Positions 8,961 to 18,535 are shown, numbered from the stretch's first letter. The stretch is 64,000 nucleotides of DNA from Pedobacter sp. (GCF_031119335.1 NZ_JAVHXT010000010.1:114604-178603); one strand, 5' to 3'. Made by a program: numbers and translations. Notes: generated from the letters alone by a model not told the origin.

Positions 8961-10235
8961 ATGAACCAACCTTTTTTAATTCCAGAACGTAGGCGCTGGC
9001 TAATTGTAGCAGTTATATTTTTCGCCATCGTTTTCAATTATTTCGATAGGCAAATTGTATCCATCCTTAAGCCAATGCTTAAAGAAGAATTTCAGCTTAA
9101 GGATGACGGCTATGCGGTAATCGTCAACATATTTACAATTTGTTACGCTTTAATGTATCCGGTTACTGGTTGGCTGGTAGATAGGTTTGGGGCAAGGTTA
9201 ACCATGTTTTGGGGTGTCATTGGCTGGTCGGTAGCATGTATTGGCGGTGGTTTCTCACGAACCGTTGGTCAGTTTACTTTTTTTAGAGGGATGTTGGGTG
9301 CAGCAGAGCCTACAAATTTCCCTGCTCAATTGCGTGTCATCACCATTTGGTTTCCAGGGAAATTGCGTGCAACAGCCAATAGCCTTTGCATTGCTGGTAG
9401 TTCTATAGGTGCTATAATTGCGCCACCGTTAGTTGCTTGGTTAGCTTTAAAATACAATTGGCATACAGTTTTCTTCGTAGCTGGTATTATCGGTTTAATC
9501 ATCGCTCTGCTATGGATATCCATTTACAAAGATCCGCCAGCCAGAATTTTGGCCGAAAGCACCGAAAGTAAAACCGAAACAGAAGCAGCAGGCTTTAAAT
9601 GGTCGCAATTATGGAAAACACAAAGTTTGTGGGGCGTATTGCTCATCCGCTTTGTGACAGATCCAGTTTGGTATTTCTGTTTGTTTTGGTTGCCTGGATA
9701 TCTGCAGGAACAATCTGGATTATCTTTAAAAGAAATGGGTCTTTATGGTTGGATACCTTTCCTTGTGGCCGATTTAGGTGCTATTGCCACTTCGGCATGG
9801 TCAGATCGTATGGTGCGCAAAGGTAAAAAGCCTTTGGTAGCCCGGAAAATGATGTTGTCAGCAGTTGCAATTTTATCTCCACTTTGTGCATTTACCCCTT
9901 ATTTACCAAGTGCTTTTTCAACAGTGTTGATTTTTAGTTTCGTAGCTATTGCTTGTTTGAGCTGGCTTTTCACCATCAGTGTTGTGGTTGCCGAATCGTT
10001 TCCCTCAAAAAATGTGGCCAGTGTTTTAGGAATTGCTGGTGGCTTTGGAGCAGGCGGTGCGGTATTGTTCAACTATGTTGTAGGACAGCTCATGGGTACA
10101 TTAGGCGCAGAAAAAATATTTATAGCAATGGCTTTTTTACATCCAATAGGAGTAATCCTTCTATGGACAATGATTAAACCAGAGAAACCAAAAAATAGGA
10201 TAGACGAACAATTAATACTAAATCATAATGAGTAG
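8961..10235 (+). CDS. MFS transporter, anion:cation symporter (ACS/hexuronate) type
   Basis: A 424-residue protein with about twelve hydrophobic helices. The N-terminal pattern RRWLIVAVIFFAIVFNYFDRQIVSILKP and the motif GWLVDRFGARLTMFWG are typical of ACS-family permeases for organic anions such as hexuronates. It ends LILNHNE and overlaps the next gene by eight bases. As the second permease of the region it should take a negatively charged substrate, for instance a sugar acid, while the first looks like a polyol carrier. Confidence 0.82.
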   Translation: MNQPFLIPERRRWLIVAVIFFAIVFNYFDRQIVSILKPMLKEEFQLKDDGYAVIVNIFTICYALMYPVTGWLVDRFGARLTMFWGVIGWSVACIGGGFSRTVGQFTFFRGMLGAAEPTNFPAQLRVITIWFPGKLRATANSLCIAGSSIGAIIAPPLVAWLALKYNWHTVFFVAGIIGLIIALLWISIYKDPPARILAESTESKTETEAAGFKWSQLWKTQSLWGVLLIRFVTDPVWYFCLFWLPGYLQEQSGLSLKEMGLYGWIPFLVADLGAIATSAWSDRMVRKGKKPLVARKMMLSAVAILSPLCAFTPYLPSAFSTVLIFSFVAIACLSWLFTISVVVAESFPSKNVASVLGIAGGFGAGGAVLFNYVVGQLMGTLGAEKIFIAMAFLHPIGVILLWTMIKPEKPKNRIDEQLILNHNE

Positions 10236-11619
10236 CAAAGTGCAAATAATTATCGAACCTGCTAAAGAACTGGCGGTAAAAAAAGAAGTTGATGTTTTGG
10301 TGGTAGGAGGTGGCCCTGCCGGATTAATTGCAGCACAAGCTGCGGCAGAAGATGGTTTAAAAGTAATGCTGATCGAAAACCGAAGCTTTGTAGGCGGCAA
10401 TATGACTATCGGTTTGCCTATACTCGGTTTTTTAGGACAGAAAGGCAATCAGATTATCAAAGGTATCCCTCAAAAATTTATAGATAAATTAAGGGCAGTT
10501 GACGGTGCAAGTGAGCACAGGCCTTGTCCATTGCACATGAGCTTAACTTTGGTAGAGCCAGAGGCTGTAAAAAATGTAGGTTTAGAAATGCTCATTGAAG
10601 CCGGTGTTGATGTATTATTATATGCTTTTTGCGTGGGTGTAATTAAAGAAGAAAACCAGCTAAAAGGTGTAATTATAGAAAGCAAATCTGGTAGGGAAGT
10701 AATTTTGGCCAAAACCATTATAGATTGCACTGGCGATGCCGATGTTGCTTTTAAGGCTGGTGTGCCTTGCGAACAAGGAAATGAAGTAGGAGGGGCGCAA
10801 CCACCAACCTTGATGTTTTGTATGGGTGGCGTAGACACAGAAAAATTGAGAATGTCTATTGCAGAAGAGCCTCGCACTTATTTAACAGATTTTATCCCTG
10901 CCGAATATTTTGGGCAAAACAACCAGTTTATTGTAGTGGGTTTAAGAAGTGTAATGCAAAAAGCTCGTGAAGCTGGCTATCATTTACCTGTAGAGAGAAC
11001 CATATTAATTACAGGTTTGCGTGAAGGTGAAGTATGGGTGAATATGTCGAGAATTAATGGTGTTGATGGCACAAGTCCAGATAGTTTGACACACGGAGAA
11101 ATAGAAGGACGTAAGCAAGTTGAAGAAATTCAGCGCTATTTGAAAGAGTTTGTGCCGGGGTTCGGAGATTCTTATTTTACAAAGATGGCTCCTTTTTTAG
11201 GCATCAGAGAAACCCGTCGTATTGTAGGGCAATATGTAATGACGGCAGATGATATTTTAAGCTGTCGTAGGTTTGAAGATTCTGTCGCCGTGGCGAGTTA
11301 TCCTTTAGATATTCATCATCCCGAAGGTGGTGGCTGTACACTTACTTGGTGTGGCGATTGCTATGATATTCCGTATCGTACACTAATCCCGCAAAAAATA
11401 GAAAATTTAATCATAGCTGGTAGATGTATTTCTACTACGCACGAGGCCATGTCTGCAATTAGGGTAATGGCTCCTTGCATGGCCATGGGCGAAGCTGCCG
11501 GAAGGGCTGCTAAATTAGCAATAAGAAATGGGGTTCTGCCATCACAATTAGATGTACAAAGGTTGCGAGCCGAGTTGTTTGAAAAAGGTGCTTACTTAAA
11601 TGAAGAAGTAGAAGCTTAG
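10228..11619 (+). CDS. FAD-dependent oxidoreductase (FAD_oxidored family)
   Basis: A 463-residue flavoprotein with the Rossmann FAD site VDVLVVGGGPAGLIAAQAAAEDG at residues 23-45 and a second FAD segment NLIIAGRCISTTHEAMSAIRVMAPCMAMGEAAG near the C-terminus. Several cysteines (CTGDADVAF, CTLTWCGDC) are typical of the PF12831-type family. There is no signal peptide, so the reaction should be cytosolic. It is translationally coupled to the ACS-type permease by an eight-base overlap, suggesting it oxidises the imported compound. Specific substrate unknown. Confidence 0.82.
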   Translation: MSSKVQIIIEPAKELAVKKEVDVLVVGGGPAGLIAAQAAAEDGLKVMLIENRSFVGGNMTIGLPILGFLGQKGNQIIKGIPQKFIDKLRAVDGASEHRPCPLHMSLTLVEPEAVKNVGLEMLIEAGVDVLLYAFCVGVIKEENQLKGVIIESKSGREVILAKTIIDCTGDADVAFKAGVPCEQGNEVGGAQPPTLMFCMGGVDTEKLRMSIAEEPRTYLTDFIPAEYFGQNNQFIVVGLRSVMQKAREAGYHLPVERTILITGLREGEVWVNMSRINGVDGTSPDSLTHGEIEGRKQVEEIQRYLKEFVPGFGDSYFTKMAPFLGIRETRRIVGQYVMTADDILSCRRFEDSVAVASYPLDIHHPEGGGCTLTWCGDCYDIPYRTLIPQKIENLIIAGRCISTTHEAMSAIRVMAPCMAMGEAAGRAAKLAIRNGVLPSQLDVQRLRAELFEKGAYLNEEVEA

Positions 11620-11634
11620 TTCAACTCGCTCGTC

Positions 11635-11763
11635 ATTCCCTCCGATAATATCGGAGCAGGCTGTGAAAACGGGAACCACGAAGTGCTCAGCGAAGCTAAT
11701 CTTAATGCGATTAGCCAGCCTATTTCTTGCATTACGATTGCCAGTCAAGCAGGCAATGACGGA
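11635..11763. repeat. Palindromic intergenic element with CGTCATT/AATGACG ends
   Basis: The gap between the convergent FAD oxidoreductase and DeoR genes begins with CGTCATTCCC and ends with GGCAATGACGG, an inverted pair similar to the ends of the repeats at 19394, 19959, 25258 and 25452. An internal small palindrome (CCGATAATATCGG) is also present. It looks like a degenerate member of the dispersed CGTCATT repeat group and may serve as terminator between converging genes. Confidence 0.55.
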
Positions 11764-11778
11764 AAAAAGGGGTAAGGG

Positions 11779-12543
11779 TTATGCTACAATAACTTTCACT
11801 CCTTTTTCTTCTAATTGTTGCACTGCCATTTCTGGCACTTTATCGTCGGTAATTACATAAGATACCTGCTCAAAAGTACAAACTTTGCCCAACCCTCTTT
11901 TGTCGAACTTGGTACTGTCGGCTACAATAACCACCGTTTGTGCCGTTTCAATCATTTTTTGGTCTAATGCGGCTTCTGCTAAATTGGTGATAGAAAAACC
12001 AAAATCGAGGTCAATTCCATCAACACCTAAAAAAAGGATACCGCAAGAAATTTCTTCCAATATTTTCTCTGCAAAATTTCCAGCTACCGAAGAAGAATTA
12101 GCTCTAATCATTCCGCCTAACTGCAAAACTTCTACGTTGTTTCGATTACTTAATTCTAATCCAACTTTTAAGGCAGGTGTAATTACGGTGATATGCTCTG
12201 TCGGATTTAAAAACCTAGCAATCTCAAAAACTGTAGAACCCGATCCTATGGTAATAGAATCTGTATTTTTAATCAGCTTTAAGGCTGCTTTCGCAATGCG
12301 TTGCTTTTCATCGGCATTGATCAATTCTTTTTCGTAAATGCTACGTTCGCTTGCATAAGGATTTTTAATAGAACCACCACCTCTAGTTCTAAACAGCAAG
12401 TTTTTGTCTTCTAGCATTTTTAAATCTTTTCTGATAGTAACACCAGAAACTTTCATTAAATCTATTAGCTCAATGATGCTTACTTTGCCGTCTTCTTTTA
12501 ATTTTTTAAGGATGTATTCGTGCCTATCGGTGATGCTCTTCAT
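11779..12543 (-). CDS. DeoR/GlpR-family transcriptional regulator
   Basis: A 254-residue regulator with a DeoR winged helix-turn-helix at the N-terminus (residues 1-57; RHEYILKKLKEDGKV then GVTIRKDLKMLE) and the C-terminal sugar-phosphate-sensing domain, whose segments ITIGSGSTVFEIARFL and VADSTKFDKRG match DeoR sensor motifs. Members usually repress sugar catabolic operons and are released by a phosphorylated intermediate. It converges on the operon 2133-11619, whose two kinases would make candidate inducers. I could not identify operator sites by eye. Confidence 0.9.
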   Translation of the reverse strand: MKSITDRHEYILKKLKEDGKVSIIELIDLMKVSGVTIRKDLKMLEDKNLLFRTRGGGSIKNPYASERSIYEKELINADEKQRIAKAALKLIKNTDSITIGSGSTVFEIARFLNPTEHITVITPALKVGLELSNRNNVEVLQLGGMIRANSSSVAGNFAEKILEEISCGILFLGVDGIDLDFGFSITNLAEAALDQKMIETAQTVVIVADSTKFDKRGLGKVCTFEQVSYVITDDKVPEMAVQQLEEKGVKVIVA

Positions 12544-12586
12544 TTTCTAACAATAAGTTTGCTGCTAATATATAGATTTATTGTTG

Positions 12587-12622
12587 CATAAAAAAAGCGC
12601 TATATCTAACCGATATAGCGCT
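12587..12622 (-). terminator. Intrinsic terminator of the DUF2807 gene
   Basis: A perfect 11-base stem (AGCGCTATATC / GATATAGCGCT, 12596-12622) is followed on the minus strand by a T run (A run at 12590-12596 on the plus strand). It sits just downstream of the stop of the gene at 12645-13250 and insulates the DeoR start. Confidence 0.85.
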
Positions 12623-12644
12623 AAAACTTGTGTGTATAATAATT

Positions 12645-13250
12645 TTATTTAGCCTTTGCGTAATCTGCAGAATTTCTTTTTTCGATTTCGGTTTTCGCTG
12701 CCTTAAAGTTTTTAGTATTTAATGTGGCCAACTCATTAGTAGAAATAGCGTGTAGCTGAGTACTACCATTTAACTTCAAAGCACTCTCGTTACTTAGTTT
12801 GGTAAATAAGCTTTCTGTCTTAGAGCTGATATCGGCTTTAGCATCGTCTTGCAAAATGATTTGTAGGTGCTGAGCGTTTAAAGTGTTTTTTGTATTAACA
12901 ACTGCATTGCCAGCTACGTCAATTCTGTAAATGTTGCCTACATACAAGGTGATTTTTACTGTTTCCGAATTTTTCTTGGTTGATACGTGAATAGCGTCGT
13001 CCGTAGTGTAAACTCTAGCTTTAGCAGTTCCTTCTGTAGTGTAAAGTTTCTTGCTGTCGTGGTCTTGTACTAAAGTTACTTCTACATTCCCAGAGATAAT
13101 TAATTTTTTTGGAGTGTTCTGCTCTTCAACATGTTTATACTTATAGGTAGTTGCAATTGGGTTAACAGCATCTTTTGCATTAACTGATGATGTGCTGATG
13201 GCTAAAGCTAAAATCCCGATAGCGAATAGCGAAGAGTTTCTTTGTTTCAT
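12645..13250 (-). CDS. DUF2807 (GIN) domain secreted protein
   Basis: A 201-residue protein with a signal peptide (cleavage likely after SSVNA, about residue 25). The rest is a repetitive beta-strand pattern (KLIISGNVEVTLVQD, YRIDVAGNAVVNTKN, HLQIILQDDAKADI) of the GIN/DUF2807 family of putative adhesin heads, common and functionally undefined in Bacteroidota. It is shorter than many family members. It has its own terminator downstream and an inverted repeat upstream. Confidence 0.78.
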   Translation of the reverse strand: MKQRNSSLFAIGILALAISTSSVNAKDAVNPIATTYKYKHVEEQNTPKKLIISGNVEVTLVQDHDSKKLYTTEGTAKARVYTTDDAIHVSTKKNSETVKITLYVGNIYRIDVAGNAVVNTKNTLNAQHLQIILQDDAKADISSKTESLFTKLSNESALKLNGSTQLHAISTNELATLNTKNFKAAKTEIEKRNSADYAKAK

Positions 13251-13292
13251 TTGTTTTTGATTTGTTTTTAAGTGGTCAAATGTTCCTTGTCA

Positions 13293-13335
13293 TAATTAAA
13301 TCATCCCCTTATAGTTTTATATGATGATTTAATTA
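13293..13335. repeat. Perfect 13-base inverted repeat upstream of the DUF2807 gene
   Basis: TAATTAAATCATC at 13293-13305 is mirrored by GATGATTTAATTA at 13323-13335 with a 17-base loop. It lies 43-85 bases upstream of the DUF2807 start, where an operator or a leader-RNA hairpin would be. There is no T run, so a terminator is unlikely. Confidence 0.6.
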
Positions 13336-13574
13336 CGGGCGGTTCATAATTGATTTGTGTTTTGTAGATAAGACGCACTTAGTGGGAAAACGTTGCACGC
13401 AAATAAGACATAATCGACCAACGGTCGATTTTTATCGACGAAACTCCGAAGGCCTTCGTAGATGGTCGGGTTTTAGGGTTGAAATGTTATAAAGTTGGAA
13501 TGTTGAGGTTGGAAGGATGGAAGTGCGCATTCAATCATTCTCTCATTTAGTCATTCGCTAATTCAATCCTTTCG
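13336..13574. other. Intergenic region with hairpin and low-complexity tract
   Basis: Contains a compact hairpin AATCGACC/GGTCGATT at 13412-13430 followed by a short T run on the plus strand, a CGAAGGCCTTCG palindrome near 13446, and a low-complexity tract (about 13477-13569) built from degenerate units such as GTTGGAATGTTGAGGTTGG and CATTCAATCATTC. No gene seen. Confidence 0.5.
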
Positions 13575-14672
13575 TTAAATCGTCCAACTTTCACATTTTT
13601 CTAAAAAGAATTCATCTGCTTCTGCACCAATACCAGGAGTTTCGGGAACATCTAGCATAAAGCCTTCATAAGTTAGTCCGCCCACAACGGGGTCAACCAA
13701 ATGTCCTAAAAGGCAGGTGTCTAAATCAAAATAAATCACATTAGGGCTAGCCAAGGCAAAATGTAAGTTGGCGGTTAAAGCCAAGCGGCTTTCGAGCATG
13801 CTGCCAATCATACATTTTACGCCGTTTTGCAAAGCGATTTCGTGTATTTTTTGTGCTTCTAAAATTCCGCCAGATTTGGCAAACTTGATATTCAAGAAAG
13901 TAGTTGCCTGCGAATTGATGAGTTTTCTCGCATCGTGATGGTTGTAGCAACTTTCATCAGCCATTAACTTGATAGGAGAGTTTACGTTCAGCTCGGGTAG
14001 TTTATCATCAAACCAGGTGCGCATTGGCTGTTCGCAAAACTCGATGTTGAATTTTTCAAGTTCCGTTAAAGCAAAAAGTGCATCGTCAAAGCTCCAACCT
14101 TGGTTAGCGTCTAAACGTAGCGTAATTTCATCGCCTACGGCTTTTCTAATGGCAGCCACGCGGTCAATATCTTCATGAACTTTTTTGCCTAGTTTAATTT
14201 TGATAATTCTACAGCCATTATTTACATGCTCTACAGCTTTTGCTGCCATTTGCTCTGGTATGCCAATTCCTAAGGTCATATCGGTTTCTATGGTGCGTTT
14301 GTGTCCACCTAAGAACTGATATAATGGTTGGTTTGCATTTTTTGCAGCAATATCAAACAGCGCCATATCAAAAGCACTTTTAATAGTTGGGTTATGTGCT
14401 GCGTAGCCTAACAAATCATTCATTCTAGCAGGGATATCCAAAGGATCTTTTCCTTTTAAAATTGCAGCAAAGTCTTTGGCCATTGCCAAGCAGGTTTCTT
14501 GCGTTTCGCCCACAATCATTGGAAAAGCAGAGCATTCGCCACTACCATGAATACCGGCATCTGTAAAAATCCTTACCAAAACATTTTGGGCAAAATGCAT
14601 GGTGCCAGTAGCAATTACAAAAGGCTCCATTGGAATACTAAATCTGTAAATTTCGGTATGGGTAATTTTCAT
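13575..14672 (-). CDS. Enolase-superfamily dipeptide epimerase-like protein
   Basis: A 365-residue member of the mandelate racemase/muconate-lactonizing group. Catalytic landmarks are the KxK motif in RIIKIKLGKK, metal ligands in RLDANQGW, FCEQP and LMADES, the second lysine in NIKFAKSGG, and a C-terminal YFDLDT segment like the DxD motif of L-Ala-D/L-Glu and related dipeptide epimerases. These enzymes epimerise dipeptides from peptidoglycan or proteins. No peptidase gene is adjacent, so specificity rests on the motifs only. Cytosolic, single gene. Confidence 0.8.
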   Translation of the reverse strand: MKITHTEIYRFSIPMEPFVIATGTMHFAQNVLVRIFTDAGIHGSGECSAFPMIVGETQETCLAMAKDFAAILKGKDPLDIPARMNDLLGYAAHNPTIKSAFDMALFDIAAKNANQPLYQFLGGHKRTIETDMTLGIGIPEQMAAKAVEHVNNGCRIIKIKLGKKVHEDIDRVAAIRKAVGDEITLRLDANQGWSFDDALFALTELEKFNIEFCEQPMRTWFDDKLPELNVNSPIKLMADESCYNHHDARKLINSQATTFLNIKFAKSGGILEAQKIHEIALQNGVKCMIGSMLESRLALTANLHFALASPNVIYFDLDTCLLGHLVDPVVGGLTYEGFMLDVPETPGIGAEADEFFLEKCESWTI

Positions 14673-14752
14673 GATGTTTTGCCTGTAAAATTTGCGCTTT
14701 TATTTAATGACGTAAAATGTATCAAGTCGGGTGATGGAATTAGTTTATTTTT

Positions 14753-15727
14753 TTAATTGTCTAATTCAAATCTAAGTCGATCTTGTTCGATAATGTTTTT
14801 CAGTTCTTCTTCTTTTGGTAGATATAATAAGTATTTGCTGGCAAAAAGTTTGTTTTTATCATTTAATACAGAATATTTTACAATGGTTTCGTCTTTTTCC
14901 GAGCAGAGTAAAAGTCCAATTGTTGGGTTGTCTCCTTCACTTCTCTTCAAATCATCGTACATTCTAACATACATATCTATTTGCCCTATGTCTTGATGAT
15001 TAAGGCTTCCAGTTTTTAAATCGATAATTACAAAGCATTTTAAGATGTAATTGTAAAATACAAGGTCTATAAAGAAATCGGAAGTATCGGTAACAATATG
15101 TTGTTGTCTGGCTACAAATGCAAATCCTTTCCCAAATTCAAGTAAGAATTTTTGAAGGTGGTCTATAATGGTAGTTTCTAAGCTTCTCTCAGTATTTGAA
15201 GTTTCCGGGTTTAAGCCTAAGAACTCGAAAATGTACGGGTCTTTAATGAGGTTTTGGATGTTGTTCTCTTCTGAATTAGAGGTTCGTAAAGTTCTTTCAA
15301 AGGATAAAGTATCTATTTGCCTTTGAAGTGTTCTACTACTCCAGTTACTAGCAACAGCTTCATTAATATAATAGGTCTTTTTTTCTTCGTTGTCTAACCT
15401 AGATATTAACCTGTAATGTGTCCAACTCAATTCAGTACGCACTGCGTACCAAATTGGAAAAGCCTTATAAAAAGCCCTCATGTTATTTAGATTTCTCTCG
15501 TCAAATCCCTTTCCAAATTCTAATGTAAGATGTTTGGATAAGGTCTTTAAGGTTGCCTTGCCGTAATCTGCTCTATGTTTTCCCTGTTGTTCATCCTCGA
15601 CAATAAGTTTGCCTATATGCCAATAAGATTCCAAAAGTGCAGAATTAGCCATGCGAAATACCCTCAATCTAGATTGAATGATAATTTCTTTAATAGCACT
15701 AAATAATACGCTTTCGGCCAATTCCAT
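14753..15727 (-). CDS. YhcG-family PD-(D/E)XK nuclease-domain protein (DUF1016)
   Basis: A 324-residue protein. The N-terminal half (SALLESYWHIGKLIVEDEQQGKHRADYGKATLKTLSKHL, NMRAFYKAF, SWTHYRLI) matches the DUF1016 helical domain and the C-terminal half is the YhcG nuclease domain with DFFIDLVFYN and FVIIDLKTG. The usual acidic-x-lysine motif has Asp rather than the more frequent Glu (DLK). Proteins of this kind occur singly or near defence genes; cellular role is uncertain. No restriction-modification gene neighbours it here. Confidence 0.85.
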   Translation of the reverse strand: MELAESVLFSAIKEIIIQSRLRVFRMANSALLESYWHIGKLIVEDEQQGKHRADYGKATLKTLSKHLTLEFGKGFDERNLNNMRAFYKAFPIWYAVRTELSWTHYRLISRLDNEEKKTYYINEAVASNWSSRTLQRQIDTLSFERTLRTSNSEENNIQNLIKDPYIFEFLGLNPETSNTERSLETTIIDHLQKFLLEFGKGFAFVARQQHIVTDTSDFFIDLVFYNYILKCFVIIDLKTGSLNHQDIGQIDMYVRMYDDLKRSEGDNPTIGLLLCSEKDETIVKYSVLNDKNKLFASKYLLYLPKEEELKNIIEQDRLRFELDN

Positions 15728-15882
15728 AAAACAAAATATTTGCTTAAAAGTATAAAAACAATAATTAATCCCAATAGGTTAGTTAGATAATTTGCGCACT
15801 ACTTAGCAGAATTGATAATGTTTACCAAGGTAAAATTTGCTAAATCTTATACCTTCCACCTTAAACCTTATACCTTTACGTT

Positions 15883-17892
15883 ATGAAAGAAGCTAACAGC
15901 CTAATCCACGCCTCATCGCCTTATTTATTGCAACATGCTTACAATCCTGTGGAGTGGTACGAGTGGAATGAAACATCCTTAAAAAAAGCGAAGGATGAAA
16001 ATAAGTTGATTATTGTAAGTGTTGGGTACTCGGCTTGCCATTGGTGCCACGTAATGGAGCATGAAAGTTTCGAAAGTCATGAGGTTGCCGAAGTAATGAA
16101 CAAGCATTTTGTATGTATTAAGGTAGATAGAGAGGAACGTCCAGATATTGACCAGATTTACATGTTGGCAGTACAGCTGATGAACGGGAATGGTGGTTGG
16201 CCGCTAAATGCGATTTGTTTGCCAGACCAACGTCCAATTTATGGTGGCACGTATTTTCGTAAAGCGGATTGGATTAATATCCTGTTGAACTTGGCAAACT
16301 TGTGGGAAAAAGAACCTGAGAAAGCTATTAAATACGCAGAGCGACTAACGGAAGGTTTACAACAAGCTGAGCTGATTGAAGGCGGTAACGAAGAAATTGC
16401 ATTTAAAGAAGAACAACTGATAGAAATTGTAGAACCTTGGAAACATAATTTCGACCCGATTGAAGGTGGCTACAACCGAGCACCAAAATTTCCATTGCCT
16501 AATAATTGGTCGTTTTTATTGAGATATGCTTATTTGAAAGACGACCAAGCTGTAATGATGGCTGTAATGACCACGTTAGAAGGGATGGCTTGTGGCGGTA
16601 TTTACGACCAAATTGGAGGTGGCTTTGCTAGATATTCTGTAGACGATAAATGGCATGTGCCACATTTCGAAAAAATGCTTTACGACAATGCGCAACTGGT
16701 GAGTTTGTATGCAGAAGCTTATCAATGTTTGAAATTTGAGCCTTATGCTGCGGTAATTAAGCAAACTATTGCTTGGCTGGATAGCGAAATGAAATCGCCC
16801 GATGGCTTATTTTACTCGGCGTTAGATGCGGATAGTGAAGGTGTGGAAGGGAAATTTTACGTATGGAGCAAAGCTGATTTCTATGAAGTGATAAACGAAC
16901 ATCAGGAGTTTTTAGCCGAATACTTTGATGTAACCGAAGATGGAAACTGGGAAGAAGAGCATACGAATGTTTTGAGGCGTACGCAAAGCGATGAAAAACT
17001 AATGGCGAAATACAATTTAAGTAATGATGATTTTGCTCGAATTATTGAGGCTGCAACTGAAAAATTATTGACGGTTAGAAGCAAAAGAGTACGCCCAGGT
17101 TTGGATGATAAATGTTTGACGGCTTGGAACGCCCAAATGATTAAGGGTTTGGTAGATGCTTCGCAGGTTTTGGTGAATGATACGTATTATGAAAAAGCGA
17201 AAAAAGCAGCGAGCTTCATTTTAAATAATTTGATTGATGAAGATGGTGCGCTCTATCGTAATTATAAAAACGGCAAAGCAAGTATCAACGGTTTTTTAGA
17301 TGATTATGCTTTCCTAATTGAAGCCTTGATTGCACTTTACGAAACTGATTTTAATGAAGCTTGGCTAAACGAAGCAAGGGAACTCAACGAGTATGTGCTA
17401 GAGAATTTTACAGATGAAAGTAACTCGATGTTTTTCTACACCTCAAACAATGGCGAAAATTTGATTGCCCGCAAACACGAGGTAATGGATAATGTCATTC
17501 CGGCTTCTAACTCGGTAATAGCGCAAAATCTACAGAAATTAGGTTTGTTTTTTGACGATGAAACTTACATCACAAGAGCATCAGCTATGCTAAAAGCAGT
17601 GTTGCCAAGAATTAAAGCTTATGGTTCTGCTTATTCTAATTGGAGTATTCAACTACTGAATGAAGTTTATGGTATTAACGAAATTGCCATTGCTGGTGCA
17701 GGTTTTAAGGCGGTTAAAAAGAAACTAGACCAACAATATATTCCTAATAAAATTGTTTTGGCGGGCACAAAAAGTACTTTGCCTTTGTTGCAGCATAAGC
17801 AAAGTAAGGAAACTAAGATTTATGTTTGTAGAAATAAAACCTGTCAGTTGCCAGTTGGCACTGTTGAAGAAGCGTTGGCGCATATTAAATAA
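15883..17892 (+). CDS. YyaL-type thioredoxin-domain protein (DUF255)
   Basis: A 669-residue protein. The N-terminal DUF255 thioredoxin-like domain begins [24 protein letters not shown] and has the CHWC motif (Cys52 and Cys55). An (alpha/alpha)6-barrel-like region follows ([35 protein letters not shown], conserved in SSP411/YyaL proteins), then a short C-terminal domain with [10 protein letters not shown]. No signal peptide. The exact activity of the family is not established. The start follows a purine/pyrimidine-biased low-complexity tract at 15847-15879. Confidence 0.88.
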   Translation: MKEANSLIHASSPYLLQHAYNPVEWYEWNETSLKKAKDENKLIIVSVGYSACHWCHVMEHESFESHEVAEVMNKHFVCIKVDREERPDIDQIYMLAVQLMNGNGGWPLNAICLPDQRPIYGGTYFRKADWINILLNLANLWEKEPEKAIKYAERLTEGLQQAELIEGGNEEIAFKEEQLIEIVEPWKHNFDPIEGGYNRAPKFPLPNNWSFLLRYAYLKDDQAVMMAVMTTLEGMACGGIYDQIGGGFARYSVDDKWHVPHFEKMLYDNAQLVSLYAEAYQCLKFEPYAAVIKQTIAWLDSEMKSPDGLFYSALDADSEGVEGKFYVWSKADFYEVINEHQEFLAEYFDVTEDGNWEEEHTNVLRRTQSDEKLMAKYNLSNDDFARIIEAATEKLLTVRSKRVRPGLDDKCLTAWNAQMIKGLVDASQVLVNDTYYEKAKKAASFILNNLIDEDGALYRNYKNGKASINGFLDDYAFLIEALIALYETDFNEAWLNEARELNEYVLENFTDESNSMFFYTSNNGENLIARKHEVMDNVIPASNSVIAQNLQKLGLFFDDETYITRASAMLKAVLPRIKAYGSAYSNWSIQLLNEVYGINEIAIAGAGFKAVKKKLDQQYIPNKIVLAGTKSTLPLLQHKQSKETKIYVCRNKTCQLPVGTVEEALAHIK

Positions 17893-17930
17893 CGGCATTT
17901 TATTTGTACTGGTTTTACGAAACCTAACCT

Positions 17931-18512
17931 ATGAAATTTTTTAAACTTCCGCTTTTACTTGTTGCCTTACTTACGGGTTGCGTTGGCAATATGAACCCAA
18001 CTGGTGGTAATAGTCGACCAGATTATCCTTATTTCGTGACAACAAAACCTTTGGTTGTTAAGAAAATAGCAGTGCCAGCAGGTACAACTTTGGTTTACGA
18101 AGAAAGTTTTTGGAAAAAAGGAAAGCAAGATAAGATGTTGAGCGAGAGTAAGCTAACTGCTATCAATCTTCCTGTAGGAACAACCATAAATTGGGGCGGT
18201 GTTCCGATAACTTCAATTGTTCAGTTTTTTAACTCCGAAATGCGTGGTTTTAGTGTAACTGCCGATTTCCGTAAGCTTACAAAAGAACAAAACAATAGGT
18301 TTACTGAAATGTGGCAAAGCTGCGATGATAACCTTGGTATTGCTATCAAAGATAGAGATGATTGGTCTTTCAACCCAGATAACATTGCTGATGTACAAAG
18401 TTGCAGTGTGCTCTATCAACGGTATTTTAAGGATAACAAAGAACAGCAAAGTTTTTTAGATGAAATGTATACTGAGATGATGAAAAGCGGGAAGCGTAGT
18501 TTGTCTAAATAA
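17931..18512 (+). CDS. Uncharacterised lipoprotein
   Basis: A 193-residue protein with a lipoprotein signal peptide (LLVALLTGC, Cys17 as lipid anchor). The mature part is soluble and contains two further cysteines (QSCDDN, QSCSV) that could form a disulfide. I do not recognise a domain. It follows YyaL by 38 bases on the same strand and may be cotranscribed. Confidence 0.7.
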   Translation: MKFFKLPLLLVALLTGCVGNMNPTGGNSRPDYPYFVTTKPLVVKKIAVPAGTTLVYEESFWKKGKQDKMLSESKLTAINLPVGTTINWGGVPITSIVQFFNSEMRGFSVTADFRKLTKEQNNRFTEMWQSCDDNLGIAIKDRDDWSFNPDNIADVQSCSVLYQRYFKDNKEQQSFLDEMYTEMMKSGKRSLSK

Positions 18513-18535
18513 GCTATGAGGTTTATGAACTAGGA

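Noticed and set aside
11620..11778. Phage or island attachment site
   Set aside because: No tRNA or integrase is nearby; the sequence is better explained as a diverged CGTCATT foldback repeat.
13412..13433. Terminator of the dipeptide epimerase gene
   Set aside because: The T run is on the plus strand, whereas the gene is on the minus strand; no plus-strand gene ends there.
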